This document shows positions 9,221 through 18,535 of a stretch of 64,000 nucleotides of DNA, one piece after another (within the stretch, counting starts at the first letter, position 1; each line of letters begins with the position of its first letter). Below the pieces are notes generated by a model. The model did no database searches. It was not told the origin of the DNA and saw only the letters and a program-made list of their open reading frames with translations. Source of the stretch: Pseudomonas sp. RC10 (GTDB lineage: Bacteria > Pseudomonadota > Gammaproteobacteria > Pseudomonadales > Pseudomonadaceae). Made by a program: the position numbers and the translations under genes. The DNA lies in contig NZ_CP151650.1 in assembly GCF_038397775.1 (NCBI RefSeq), positions 6,591,001-6,655,000 of the forward strand, written 5' to 3'.

Positions 9221-10519
9221 CTAAATCGCCTTCTCGAAAATCTTCGAATTACGCTGATAGTTGTACAGCGACGCACGGGCGCTCGGCAGGCGATCAACGC
9301 TGCTCGGCTCGAAACCGCGCTCGCGGAACCAGTGGGCCGTACGGGTCGTGAGGACGAACAACGTCTTCAAACCCTGAGCCTTTGCCCGCTCTTCGATGCG
9401 CTCAAGCAGCTCGTCGCCGCGCCCGCCGTGACGGTATTCGGGATTCACCGCCAGACACGCCAGCTCGCCCGCTTCGGAATCGGCAATCGGGTACAACGCC
9501 GCACAGGCAATGATCAGCCCTTCACGCTCGACCACGCTGAACTGCTCTATCTCGCGCTCCAGCACTTCGCGGGAACGGCGCACCAGAATGCCTTGCTCTT
9601 CTAGCGGCGTGATCAGATCGATCAGGCCGCCAACGTCGCCAATCGACGCCTCGCGCACCAGCTCGAACTGTTCCTGCGCCACGAGCGTACCGCCGCCCGC
9701 GCGGGTGAAGAGTTCGGAGAGCAGCGCACCATCCTCGGCATAACTGACGATATGACTGCGCGCCACGCCGCCACGGCAAGCCTGTGCAGCGGCGTCCAGC
9801 AATTCCGCCTGATAGTTGCTGCCAAGGCGCTGCAAGTGGGCCGGGACTTGTTGAGGCCGCAGTTCACGCACCAGACGCCCCTGCTCGTCCATCAGGCCGG
9901 ATTCAGCGCCGAACAGCAGCAGCTTTTCAGCACCCAAGTCGATGGCGGCGCGGGTGGCGACGTCTTCGCAGGCGAGGTTGAAGATTTCTCCCGTCGGCGA
10001 GTAGCCCAGAGGCGACAGCAGCACAATGGAGCGTTCGTCGAGCAGGCGATTGATCCCTTTGCGGTCGATCCGACGGACTTCGCCGGTGTGTTGATAGTCG
10101 ACGCCTTCCAGCACGCCAATCGGGCGGGCCGTGACGAAATTGCCGCCAGTGACGCGCAGCCGCGAGCCCTGCATCGGCGACGCGGCCATGTCCATCGACA
10201 GGCGCGCTTCGATCGCAATCCGCAACGCTCCCACGGCGTCGATCACGCATTCCAGGGTGGCAGCGTCGGTGACACGCAATTCGCGGTGAAAATGCGGCGT
10301 GATACCGCGCGCTTCAAGGCGACTTTCGATTTGCGGACGAGAGCCGTGAACCAGCACAAGACGTACGCCCAGGCTGTGCAAGAGCACCAGGTCGTGGACG
10401 ATGTTGCCGAAGTTCGGGTGTTCAACGCCGTCGCCGGGCAGCATGACGATGAAGGTGCAATCCCGGTGGGCATTGATGTAGGGAGACGCGTGGCGGAGCC
10501 AATTGACGTAATCGGGCAT
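9221..10519 (-). CDS. argA: Amino-acid N-acetyltransferase (N-acetylglutamate synthase)
   Basis: ArgA acetylates glutamate with acetyl-CoA, the first step of arginine synthesis, and is feedback-inhibited by arginine in this family. The 432-residue length is typical. The N-terminal amino-acid-kinase-like domain (about 1-285) contains LGVRLVLVHGSRPQIE. The C-terminal GNAT domain (about 290-432) contains GELACLAVNPEYRHGGRGDELL, the acetyl-CoA-binding loop, and ends in TTRTAHWFRERGFE. The ATG at 10519 is chosen since MPDYVNWLRHASPYINAHRD begins the conserved protein; a GTG at 10567 would add 16 residues. It is read in the same direction as argE upstream, with a 129-base spacer. Confidence 0.94.
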   Translation of the reverse strand: MPDYVNWLRHASPYINAHRDCTFIVMLPGDGVEHPNFGNIVHDLVLLHSLGVRLVLVHGSRPQIESRLEARGITPHFHRELRVTDAATLECVIDAVGALRIAIEARLSMDMAASPMQGSRLRVTGGNFVTARPIGVLEGVDYQHTGEVRRIDRKGINRLLDERSIVLLSPLGYSPTGEIFNLACEDVATRAAIDLGAEKLLLFGAESGLMDEQGRLVRELRPQQVPAHLQRLGSNYQAELLDAAAQACRGGVARSHIVSYAEDGALLSELFTRAGGGTLVAQEQFELVREASIGDVGGLIDLITPLEEQGILVRRSREVLEREIEQFSVVEREGLIIACAALYPIADSEAGELACLAVNPEYRHGGRGDELLERIEERAKAQGLKTLFVLTTRTAHWFRERGFEPSSVDRLPSARASLYNYQRNSKIFEKAI

Positions 10520-10648
10520 ATCCGAATGAGCCTGTAATAAAGAGGGACGAAGGGTGAAAACACTCACAGCGGCATGAGCTTTATCGTCGGAACAGGCATC
10601 GCAACACGCGTACTCTCCTTCTGGATGGGTTTGGGCTGTAGTGCCAAC

Positions 10649-11797
10649 TCACATCGGAGTCAGGCAGTAATGTTCGATCAATTGACGCAATAGACGCACT
10701 GTAGGCTGCAAACGTGACATTTCGAGATATTCGCCCGGCTGGTGCGCGCAAGCAATGTCGCCCGGCCCCAGCACGATCGTTTCGCAACCAAGGCGCTGAA
10801 GATAAGGCGCTTCGGTGCCAAATGCCACTGCTTCAGCCGTATGACCCGTCAGACGCTCGGCGACCCTTACCAGTTCCGCATCGGCGCTCTGTTCGAACGG
10901 CGCGCATTCCGAGAACAGCGGCGCGTAGTCGATCTTCACGTGATGCTGCTCGGCCAGCGGTTGCAGCTTCTGGCGAATCGCGGCGCGGAGCATTTCCGGG
11001 TCCATGCCCGGCAGCGGGCGAAGGTCGAACTCCAGCGAACACTGGCCACAAATGCGGTTGGGGTTGTCGCCACCGTGGATGCAGCCGAAGTTCATGGTCG
11101 GCTGCGGCACGCTGAATTGGGGATTGTTGAACTGGGTTTGCCATTGCTGGCGCAGGCCTTTGAGCGCGCCAATCGCGTCGTGCATCGCTTCGAGAGCGCT
11201 GTGTCCCAGGCTGGGGTCCGACGAATGGCCACTGCGCCCGAGAATGTCGATGCGCTCCATCATCACACCTTTGTGCAGGCGAATCGGCTTGAGGCCGGTC
11301 GGCTCGCCAATCACTGCGGCACGCCCCAACACGCCTCCCGCTGCCGCGAGGGCCTTGGCGCCCGCCATTGAGCTTTCCTCGTCACAGGTCGCGAGGATGA
11401 TCAGCGGTTGCTTGAAGGGTTTGTCGAGCAAAGGCTGCAACGCTTCGATGGCCAGCGCGAAAAAGCCTTTCATGTCGCAGCTGCCGAGTCCCACCCAACT
11501 GCCGTCCACTTCTGTCAGCTTCAGCGGATCGGTCTTCCACAGCGCGTCGTCATACGGGACGGTGTCGCTGTGGCCCGATAGCACGAGACCGCCAGGGCCA
11601 GTGCCGTAGGTCGCCAGCAGATTGAATTTGCCGGGGCTGACTTGCTGGATGTCACACGCGAAACCCAGATCGCCCAACCACGTAGCCAACAGGTCGATGA
11701 CGGTGCGGTTGGATTGGTCTAGCGCGGGCTGCGTGCAGCTCACAGAAGGCGCGGCGATCAGGGCCGCGAACTGGTCTTTCATGGACGGCAACGGCAT
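10649..11797 (-). CDS. argE: Acetylornithine deacetylase
   Basis: A 382-residue M20-family zinc hydrolase that releases acetate from N-acetylornithine. Metal-ligand motifs of the family are visible: SGHSDTVPYDD near residues 80-90, CDMKGFFA, CDEESSMAGA near residue 143 with the catalytic glutamates, GEPTGL, and a terminal GPGDIACAHQPGEYL. Its place just upstream of argA supports the ArgE call over other M20 members such as DapE. An alternative start is the ATG at 11782. Pseudomonads usually also make ornithine through ArgJ transacetylation, so this enzyme may be partly redundant; that is family knowledge. Confidence 0.88.
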   Translation of the reverse strand: MPLPSMKDQFAALIAAPSVSCTQPALDQSNRTVIDLLATWLGDLGFACDIQQVSPGKFNLLATYGTGPGGLVLSGHSDTVPYDDALWKTDPLKLTEVDGSWVGLGSCDMKGFFALAIEALQPLLDKPFKQPLIILATCDEESSMAGAKALAAAGGVLGRAAVIGEPTGLKPIRLHKGVMMERIDILGRSGHSSDPSLGHSALEAMHDAIGALKGLRQQWQTQFNNPQFSVPQPTMNFGCIHGGDNPNRICGQCSLEFDLRPLPGMDPEMLRAAIRQKLQPLAEQHHVKIDYAPLFSECAPFEQSADAELVRVAERLTGHTAEAVAFGTEAPYLQRLGCETIVLGPGDIACAHQPGEYLEMSRLQPTVRLLRQLIEHYCLTPM

Positions 11798-11981
11798 AGG
11801 CGTGTCCTCTAATGCAGGCGCAATGTGCGAACCATCATAGGGTGATTGGGCCGCTGGAATAAACTGTCACGGGTGATGTCCTGTACACTGCACGACCCGC
11901 GCAGCTGTGTCGATTCCGGCTGCGTCCCCTTGTTCAAGAGATAGAGCGCCTATCCGCGATAGCGCGCCTGGATTCCCGGCC

Positions 11982-13349
11982 ATGCAGAAAGAAACCGAAA
12001 TCAAACTCCGCGTCAGCCGAGAAACCCTGACTGCCCTGCGCGATCACCCGCTGCTGAAAAAACGCAACAAAAGTGGCTGGGAGCGGCTGGAGCTGTTCAA
12101 CCAGTACTTCGACACCCCCGAGCGCGAGCTGGCCCATGCCAAAGTGGCCCTGCGCCTGCGCCGTGATGGCGACGCGATCATCCAGACGTTGAAGACCCGT
12201 GGCCAGAGCGTGGCCGGGCTGTCCGAGCGCAACGAGTACAACTGGGATCTGCCCAAGGCCAAGCTGGACCTGAAAAAACTCGACGGCGAATGCTGGCCCG
12301 AGCAACTCGCCGATCTGGACAAAAAAACCATCAAACCGCTGTTCACCACCGATTTCGTGCGTGAGAAAGCCGAGATTGCTTGGGGCCGTGGCAAATCCAA
12401 GGTCGTGATCGAAGCGGCGCTGGACTTGGGCAACGTCATCGTCGGCAAGCAGAAGGAAGAAATCTGCGAGCTGGAACTCGAGCTGCGCGAAGGTGAGCCT
12501 GCCGCGTTGTTGGAACTGGCCGCCGAGCTGGCTGAAAAACTGGCGCTGATGCCGTGTGACATCAGCAAGGCCGAGCGCGGCTATCGCCTGTTCGATGCCG
12601 GCAGCTACTCGGTCAAATTGCCGCTGCCAGAGTTGCATGCCGAAACATCCGTGGACGACGCCTATAGCGCGCTGGCCTGGTATCTGTTGGGCAGCAGCCA
12701 GCGTCTGGCCGAGCAATATCGCTTCAATGGCCACTGGAGCCTGTTGCAGGAGTGGGTGGAAGTGCTCGCCGAACTGCGCGCCTTGACCGGCAGCCTCGGC
12801 CAGGCCGCCCCACGCGCCAGTACCCATGACCTGCGCGCCGCGCTGGACGCCCTGCTCGAAGACTGGCGCACGCTGGTTCAGGCCGGTCAGGAAGACGCGG
12901 ATGTTCGCGCCGCTGCCCACGAGCAATTCATCGAAGAGCTGGAAGACCCGCGTTGGGGCCTGTTCTCGCTGACGACCTCGCGCTGGCTGATGGAACGCAG
13001 TTGGACCGCCGAGCGCAACAACCGCGGCAATCGTCAGGGCAACGCGATGCTGAGCAGCTGGGTCCCGCGCTTCCTCGGTGACGAGGCCATTGCGTTGAAT
13101 CTCGCGCGTTATCAGCAGCAGCCGGAAGACCTGGCCGAGCAACTGCCGCGCATCGAGCGCATTCAAGTCTGGCTGCACTACGCCCGCCAGACCGTTGAAC
13201 TGCCTGAGCTGGACCGTTTATACGGCGAGCTGAACAAGCTGGAGCAACTGGCACACCTGGACATCAGCGACGAAATCCTCGACGCCCGCGTGCAACAGAC
13301 CATCACCGTGCTGCAAAGCCGGGCATGGAAGACGCTGTTGAAGCTTTAA
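11982..13349 (+). CDS. CYTH-CHAD domain inorganic triphosphatase (YgiF-like)
   Basis: A 455-residue protein with an N-terminal CYTH domain beginning MQKETEIKLRVS, the EXEXK motif that binds triphosphate and metal. A C-terminal CHAD domain (about 220-440), rich in helices and histidine/arginine, follows. This matches E. coli YgiF, an inorganic triphosphatase. The ATG at 11982 is used because the family starts with the metal-binding motif; an upstream in-frame extension of 25 residues is unlikely. It is divergent from argE. The CHAD domain binds polyphosphate in characterised cases, which gives a thematic but unproven link to ppk/ppx at 53-57 kb. Confidence 0.85.
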   Translation: MQKETEIKLRVSRETLTALRDHPLLKKRNKSGWERLELFNQYFDTPERELAHAKVALRLRRDGDAIIQTLKTRGQSVAGLSERNEYNWDLPKAKLDLKKLDGECWPEQLADLDKKTIKPLFTTDFVREKAEIAWGRGKSKVVIEAALDLGNVIVGKQKEEICELELELREGEPAALLELAAELAEKLALMPCDISKAERGYRLFDAGSYSVKLPLPELHAETSVDDAYSALAWYLLGSSQRLAEQYRFNGHWSLLQEWVEVLAELRALTGSLGQAAPRASTHDLRAALDALLEDWRTLVQAGQEDADVRAAAHEQFIEELEDPRWGLFSLTTSRWLMERSWTAERNNRGNRQGNAMLSSWVPRFLGDEAIALNLARYQQQPEDLAEQLPRIERIQVWLHYARQTVELPELDRLYGELNKLEQLAHLDISDEILDARVQQTITVLQSRAWKTLLKL

Positions 13350-13367
13350 GCAACATCGCAATCCCTA

Positions 13368-13458
13368 CTGTAGGAGTGAGCTTGCTCGCGATAGCTATAT
13401 GTCAGCTATGGAGATGCTGAATGGCATACCGCAATCGCGAGCAAGCTCACTACTACAG
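13368..13458. repeat. REP pair, GAGCTTGCTCGCGAT type
   Basis: Inverted REP arms (CTGTAGGAGTGAGCTTGCTC and GAGCAAGCTCACTACTACAG) about 50 bases apart, filling the convergent spacer between the CYTH/CHAD gene and the Lrp-type regulator. Confidence 0.8.
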
Positions 13459-13466
13459 GATCTGCG

Positions 13467-13937
13467 TCATCGGACGATCGGCAAACTCGTCGTCGATTTG
13501 ATTTCCGACAAGGCCACCGTCGAATTCACCTCCTGAATCCCCGGCACCAGTGACAGTTTCTCGAAGAAAAACCGCTCATACGCCTCGATGTCTGGCGTCA
13601 CAATGCGCAGCAAGAAGTCCACCGACCCCATTAACACGTAACACTCCAACACCTCCGGAAACCCGCGAATCGCTTCGGTGAATTCCGTGAAGTTCGAGCG
13701 GCCGTGGGCGTTGAGTTTCACCTCGGCGAAAATCTGCGTGTTCAACCCGATTTTCTTGCGGTCCAGCAGTGTGACCTGCCGCCGGATCACGCCCTCGTCC
13801 TTGAGTCGCTGAATCCTGCGCCAACACGGCGATTGCGACAGTCCGACCGCTTCGGCGATCTGCGCACTGGAGAGCGACGCGTCCTCTTGAAGCAGGGCCA
13901 GAATCTTACGGTCGTAGGCATCCAACTCGATTTGCAT
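13467..13937 (-). CDS. Lrp/AsnC-family transcriptional regulator
   Basis: A 156-residue regulator with an N-terminal helix-turn-helix (about 5-60: LDAYDRKILALLQEDASLSS, then the recognition region VGLSQSPCWRRIQRL) and a C-terminal Lrp-type ligand-binding domain of the RAM/ACT fold (about 70-145). Such proteins form octamers and respond to amino acids. It is divergent from a small unknown gene at 14089, with an AT-rich 151-base spacer between them where it probably binds. Its targets cannot be read from the sequence; the neighbour is the natural candidate. Confidence 0.88.
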   Translation of the reverse strand: MQIELDAYDRKILALLQEDASLSSAQIAEAVGLSQSPCWRRIQRLKDEGVIRRQVTLLDRKKIGLNTQIFAEVKLNAHGRSNFTEFTEAIRGFPEVLECYVLMGSVDFLLRIVTPDIEAYERFFFEKLSLVPGIQEVNSTVALSEIKSTTSLPIVR

Positions 13938-14088
13938 AATTTATTCTCAGAAACTTTTGATGGCGCATTAACAAGTCGAAATAAGTTTAATACGGCCCAA
14001 GACCGACCAGATATTTCTTTTTCCGCATGTAAAACTCTCTTCCACTCGTCAGCCCACCCATTTCATAGACGAAACAGGAGAGTTCAGC

Positions 14089-14433
14089 ATGCCGCACCTC
14101 GAAGCCGTTCCTACCCCGCATCGTCATGACGCCTGGTCGGCCAACAACGCGCACTGCCGCTCGCGTTACCAGATTCTTGCCGAAGCCGAGCCAGACCTGA
14201 TCTGCCGGGTGCTGAATTACTTCGCGATGCAGTACCTGACTCCACAACAGGTCAGCGTCTTGCAGCAGGAAGGCATGCTGATGATCGAAGTGGAAGTGGA
14301 CGGCATGACGTGGCATCGCGCGCAGGTGATTGGCGAAAAAATGCGCAATTTGATCAATGTTTGTTCAGTGGAGCTGGAACCCATCGGCGATTTTCACGTC
14401 CTATCCGAGCCCGTCTCACTGGCTGTCGGTTGA
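14089..14433 (+). CDS. Small protein of unknown function divergent from the Lrp-type regulator
   Basis: I do not recognise this 114-residue protein. It has no signal peptide or membrane segment. The second half (LTPQQVSVLQQEGMLMIEVEVDGMTWHRAQVIGEKMRN, about 51-88) alternates strand and helix in a way that resembles a small ferredoxin-like or ACT-like fold, which is inference only. A GGAGAG box precedes the ATG at a usual distance. It lies head to head with the Lrp-type gene, the common layout of an Lrp-family regulator and its target, so it may be a regulated amino-acid-related function. The length and codon use look like a real gene. Confidence 0.65.
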   Translation: MPHLEAVPTPHRHDAWSANNAHCRSRYQILAEAEPDLICRVLNYFAMQYLTPQQVSVLQQEGMLMIEVEVDGMTWHRAQVIGEKMRNLINVCSVELEPIGDFHVLSEPVSLAVG

Positions 14434-14545
14434 GAACGCCGAAAATATTGGCAACGCTTCACTACCTGCAGGACGCAACAACTGGCACGCTTGGGACTAC
14501 TCTTGCTTACCTACGAAGTAAGCCGTCTCGTCCAAAGGAGCCCGC

Positions 14546-16330
14546 ATGTCCGTCCTTGCCCCCTCGTCCCAGGACCGCTGGCTGGATCTCAATGAAGTTC
14601 TGCGCGATCTGGTCGCACAGGGTTATCTCGATCAGGACAATGCCGAATACGCACTGACCTTGCGCCGCACCGCGCAGAACCTGCAAACCCATCCTCTTGA
14701 ATTCATCGCCGCTCAGCAGTTTGAGAACCTCAAGCGCCCCGGCAAAAAACTCGACCTCGAATCCCTCACCGCCTGGCTCGCCGAGCAGGCGGGTCAGCCC
14801 TACCTGCGCATTGACCCGCTGAAAATCAACGTGGCCGCCGTTACGCCGCTGATGTCCTACGCCTTCGCCCAGCGCCACAAGATTCTCGCCGTCGCCGTAG
14901 ACCGGGAATGCGTGACCATCGCCAGCGCCCAGCCGTACGTGAAGGCGTGGGAAGCCGACCTGATGCACGTGCTGAAAATGCCGATCAAGCGCGTGGTCGC
15001 CAACCCGGTCGATGTGCAGAAACTGGCCGTGGAGTTTTACCGGCTGGCGAAATCGGTCAGTGGCGCCAGTGCGACTGATCAAAAAGTGAGCAATCTGGGC
15101 AACTTCGAACAGTTGCTCAAGCTCGGTGCCAGCGATCAGGAGCCAGACGCCAACGATGCGCACATCGTCAATATCGTGGATTGGCTGTTCCAGTACGCCT
15201 ATCAACAGCGCGCGAGCGATATTCACATCGAGCCCCGTCGCGAAGCGGGCACCGTGCGCTTTCGCATCGATGGCGTGTTGCACAACGTCTATCAATTCCC
15301 GCCACAGGTGACGATGGCGGTCACCAGCCGCCTGAAAAGTCTGGGCCGGATGAACGTTGCCGAGAAGCGCAAACCTCAGGACGGCCGCGTCAAAACCAAG
15401 ACCCCCGATGGCGGCGAAGTGGAGTTGCGTCTCTCGACCTTGCCCACCGCGTTCGGCGAGAAAATGGTGATGCGGATTTTCGACCCGGAGGTGCTGCTCA
15501 AGGACTTCGACCAACTGGGCTTTTCCGGTGATGACCTGCGGCGCTGGGAAGGCATGACCCACCAGCCTAACGGCATCATTCTGGTGACCGGGCCGACGGG
15601 TTCCGGCAAGACCACGACGCTGTACACGACACTGAAAAAACTGGCGACCTCGGAGGTAAACCTCTGCACCATCGAGGACCCGATCGAGATGGTCGAGCCT
15701 GCGTTCAACCAGATGCAGGTGCAGCACAACATCGATCTGTCCTTCGCCAGTGGCGTACGCGCACTGATGCGGCAAGACCCGGACATCATCATGATCGGCG
15801 AGATTCGCGACCTGGAGACCGCTGAAATGGCAATTCAGGCCGCGCTCACCGGTCACTTGGTGCTCTCGACCCTGCACACCAACGATGCGCCGAGTGCCAT
15901 CAGCCGTCTGTTGGAACTGGGCGTGCCGCATTACCTGCTCAAAGCCACGATTCTGGGGGTTATGGCGCAACGTCTGGTGCGAACGCTGTGCCCGCACTGC
16001 AAAGCGCCGGTGGAAATCGACGAAGCGGACTGGCAGGCCCTGACCCGGCCTTGGCAAGCAGGTGTGCCGAGCGGTGCGCACCGGGCGGTGGGGTGCGCAG
16101 AGTGTCGAGACACGGGCTACAGAGGACGTGCGGGGGTGTACGAAATCATGCTGATGTCGGACGCCGTCAAGACGCTGATCACGGCCGACCTCGACCTCAC
16201 CGCGTTGCGTCGGCAGGGCTTCAAGGACGGCATGCGCAGCCTGCGTCTCTCAGGCGCACAAAAAGTCGCGGCGGGACTGACCACCATCGAAGAAGTGCTG
16301 CGCGTGACGCCGCAGAGCGAACAGCGATAG
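14546..16330 (+). CDS. GspE/PilB-type secretion ATPase, orphan
   Basis: A 594-residue type II secretion/type IV pilus assembly ATPase. It carries the N-terminal GspE/PilB domain (about 60-170), Walker A GPTGSGKTT at 349-357, an Asp box, a Walker B-like DPDIIMIGEIRD at 411-422, a His box TGHLVLSTLHTND, and four cysteines (482, 485, 517, 520) forming the usual zinc site. All catalytic motifs are intact. No inner-membrane platform, pseudopilin or secretin gene is nearby; it stands between an unknown gene and repeats. It may serve a pilus or secretion machine encoded elsewhere, or be a relic kept by selection. A start codon RBS is present (AAAGGAG). Confidence 0.88.
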   Translation: MSVLAPSSQDRWLDLNEVLRDLVAQGYLDQDNAEYALTLRRTAQNLQTHPLEFIAAQQFENLKRPGKKLDLESLTAWLAEQAGQPYLRIDPLKINVAAVTPLMSYAFAQRHKILAVAVDRECVTIASAQPYVKAWEADLMHVLKMPIKRVVANPVDVQKLAVEFYRLAKSVSGASATDQKVSNLGNFEQLLKLGASDQEPDANDAHIVNIVDWLFQYAYQQRASDIHIEPRREAGTVRFRIDGVLHNVYQFPPQVTMAVTSRLKSLGRMNVAEKRKPQDGRVKTKTPDGGEVELRLSTLPTAFGEKMVMRIFDPEVLLKDFDQLGFSGDDLRRWEGMTHQPNGIILVTGPTGSGKTTTLYTTLKKLATSEVNLCTIEDPIEMVEPAFNQMQVQHNIDLSFASGVRALMRQDPDIIMIGEIRDLETAEMAIQAALTGHLVLSTLHTNDAPSAISRLLELGVPHYLLKATILGVMAQRLVRTLCPHCKAPVEIDEADWQALTRPWQAGVPSGAHRAVGCAECRDTGYRGRAGVYEIMLMSDAVKTLITADLDLTALRRQGFKDGMRSLRLSGAQKVAAGLTTIEEVLRVTPQSEQR

Positions 16331-16353
16331 CACCGGGATGAGCGCCCCCCCTC

Positions 16354-16448
16354 CCTGTGGGAGCGAATTTATTCGCGAAAGGTAGAACATCCACTGCATC
16401 TCCGTCGTCTGTACTGGCCAATCGCGAATGAATTCGCTCCTACAGAGG
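16354..16448. repeat. REP pair, GAGCGAATTTATTCGCGA type
   Basis: Inverted arms CTGTGGGAGCGAATTTATTC and GAATGAATTCGCTCCTACAG with a roughly 40-base spacer. First of two adjacent copies between the GspE-type gene and idnD. Confidence 0.8.
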
Positions 16449-16487
16449 TTTGTCTGTGCCGCCAGGTCTGAGTCAGACGCGCATCCC

Positions 16488-16579
16488 TCTGTAGGAGCGA
16501 ATTTATTCGCGAGGCGGCAGACCAGACGATAAAGCCGTATCGGTCATGCCATTTCTCGCGAATAACTCGCTCCCACAAC
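16488..16579. repeat. REP pair, second copy in the same spacer
   Basis: Same family as the preceding copy: CTGTAGGAGCGAATTTATTC pairs with the right arm CGCGAATAACTCGCTCCCAC. Together the two copies occupy most of 16331-16585, which holds no gene. Confidence 0.78.
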
Positions 16580-16585
16580 AGGTGT

Positions 16586-17635
16586 TCACAGATCCTTGAC
16601 CCCAAAATCCAGCACCACTTTCATTGCTTGCTGCTTGTCCCCCGCCAATTCGAACGCCTGAACCGCGTCGTTGAACGGGATCGTGTGAGAAATCACCGGG
16701 TTCACATCGATCACCTTGCGGTTCAATAAATCCACCGCCTGCGCGAATTCAGGGTGAAAGCGGAAGGTGCCGCGCAGGTCGATCTCTTTGCCGACCACCA
16801 GATTCAACGGGATCGACACATCGCCACCAAGCCCGACCGTCACGACCACGCCTCGGGGCCGTACGCAAGTCAGGCCGTCGCGCAAGGCCTGAGCGCTTCC
16901 GGAGGCTTCGAACATCACGTCGAAATGCCCTTTCTCGGCGGTGTAACGGGTCAGTGCTTCAGGTTCGTCTTTCAGATTGTGCGCCTCACTGGCGCCCATT
17001 TGACGAGCGCACGCCAAGGCGCTGTCGCTGAGGTCCGCCGCCACAATCTGCAACGCACCGGCAGCGCGTAGGCCGCCAATCAACAGGTTGCCGATCGGTC
17101 CGCAGCCGGTCACCAGCACGCGCTTGCCGAACACACCGCCCGCACGCTGGATCGCGTGTAATCCTACTGACAACGGCTCGGCCAGCGCGCCCTCGGCCAG
17201 GGTCGTCGTCGGCGCCAACAGGTGCGCCTGGCTGCTGTCGATCACCAGGGTTTCGCGAAAGGCACCCTGAATGTGAGGGAATGGCATCGCGCTGCCGTAA
17301 AAACGCATGTTCAGGCAGTGGTTGGGCAGCCCTTCGTGACAGTATTTGCAGCCGCCACAGGGGCGCGAAGGCGATACCGAAACGCGCTGGCCGACACTGA
17401 AACCGCTCTGCGCGTCGCCCACTTCTTCGACGACCGCGGAGATTTCATGGCCCAGCACCATGGGCTCTTTCAGGCGCACGGCCCCAAAACCGCCGTGCTG
17501 GTAGTAATGCAGATCCGAACCGCAGATGCCGCCCCGGGCGACGCGCACGCGCAACTGGCCAGAGGTCAGCGCGGAGGTTTGCTCCTCGGCTTCGACGCGC
17601 AGGTCTTTCGGGGCGTGGCAGACAATGGCTTGCAT
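16586..17635 (-). CDS. idnD: L-idonate 5-dehydrogenase-like zinc alcohol dehydrogenase
   Basis: A 349-residue medium-chain dehydrogenase. Catalytic zinc ligands are C38 (GGICGSDLHYY) and the H63-E64 pair (LGHE). Structural zinc cysteines are 93, 96, 99 and 107 (CGGCKYCHEGLPNHC). The cofactor loop is VTGCGPIGNLL. The sequence is closest to L-idonate 5-dehydrogenases, which convert L-idonate to 5-ketogluconate. The ATG at 17635 is preferred over an upstream start because GGAGAG lies six bases before it. It follows idnO at a 14-base gap, and the product of this enzyme is the substrate of IdnO, so the pair makes a two-step route to gluconate. Exact substrate is inferred. Confidence 0.82.
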   Translation of the reverse strand: MQAIVCHAPKDLRVEAEEQTSALTSGQLRVRVARGGICGSDLHYYQHGGFGAVRLKEPMVLGHEISAVVEEVGDAQSGFSVGQRVSVSPSRPCGGCKYCHEGLPNHCLNMRFYGSAMPFPHIQGAFRETLVIDSSQAHLLAPTTTLAEGALAEPLSVGLHAIQRAGGVFGKRVLVTGCGPIGNLLIGGLRAAGALQIVAADLSDSALACARQMGASEAHNLKDEPEALTRYTAEKGHFDVMFEASGSAQALRDGLTCVRPRGVVVTVGLGGDVSIPLNLVVGKEIDLRGTFRFHPEFAQAVDLLNRKVIDVNPVISHTIPFNDAVQAFELAGDKQQAMKVVLDFGVKDL

Positions 17636-17649
17636 GGAAGCTCTCCGAA

Positions 17650-18420
17650 TCACAACGACGCCGTGATGGCGCCATCGACATAAAGAATGTGGCCGTTGAC
17701 GAAGCTGGAGGCATCGGACGCGAGGAAGACCGCAGCCCCTGCGAGCTCAGAGAGTTCACCCCAGCGACGACTCGGCGTGCGCTGCACCAGCCAGTCGCTG
17801 AACTCAGGGTTCGCGACCAGCGCCGCATTGAGCTCGGTTTTGAAATACCCCGGCCCGATCCCGTTGACGCTCAGCCCGTGCGGACCCCAATCGATCGCCA
17901 TGCCCTTGGTCAGCATTTTCAGCGCGCCCTTGCTCGCAGCGTAAGGGGCGATGTTCGGGCGTCCCAGCTCACTCTGGACCGAACAGATATTGATGATCCG
18001 CCCCCGCCCGCGAGGAATCATGCACCGGGCGACGGCCTGCCCGACGAAAAAAGCGCTGTCGAGGTTGGTCCGCATCAGCTCGCTCCAGTTCGCTTCGCTG
18101 AATTCGGCCAATGGCGCACGACGCTGAATGCCTGCGTTGTTGACTAGAATTTCCAGCGGGCCGACGCGCTGTTCGATGTCCTGAACCGCCGCGCTCACTG
18201 CTGTGCTGTCAGTGACGTCGAAAGACTGAGTGTGGACCTCGTGCCCCTCAGCAGCCAGCGCCGCAGCCGCCGATTGCAGCGTTTCGACGTTGCGCCCATT
18301 GAGGACGACGCGCGCGCCCGCCTCTGCCAGCCCCCGCGCAATCGCCAAGCCGATACCCGCACTGGACCCGGTGATGAGCGCCACTCTTCCATCAAGGCGA
18401 AAGCTTTCCAGAACGGCCAT
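17650..18420 (-). CDS. idnO: Gluconate 5-dehydrogenase-like SDR
   Basis: A 256-residue short-chain dehydrogenase/reductase. It shows the cofactor motif TGSSAGIG (17-24), NNAG (94-97), and the catalytic S147, Y160 and K164. It matches 5-ketogluconate reductases that interconvert 5-keto-D-gluconate and D-gluconate. It is the first gene of the leftward pair with idnD and is divergent from a LysR-type regulator that probably controls it. No sugar-acid transporter or gluconate kinase gene is adjacent, so uptake and phosphorylation must be encoded elsewhere. Confidence 0.83.
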   Translation of the reverse strand: MAVLESFRLDGRVALITGSSAGIGLAIARGLAEAGARVVLNGRNVETLQSAAAALAAEGHEVHTQSFDVTDSTAVSAAVQDIEQRVGPLEILVNNAGIQRRAPLAEFSEANWSELMRTNLDSAFFVGQAVARCMIPRGRGRIINICSVQSELGRPNIAPYAASKGALKMLTKGMAIDWGPHGLSVNGIGPGYFKTELNAALVANPEFSDWLVQRTPSRRWGELSELAGAAVFLASDASSFVNGHILYVDGAITASL

Positions 18421-18535
18421 GGTGTCTCCTCGTGTCGGACCGATATCGAATCATCCGTTGTGATGAGTCGCGTCAACGTCCATCATCCGTAAAAGTCGAT
18501 ACTTCAGCGCATCCTTCGTACCGGGTCCAATGGTC

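Noticed and set aside
14507..16081. 524-codon open frame opposite the GspE-type ATPase
   Set aside because: Shadow frame of a gene with intact Walker and zinc motifs.
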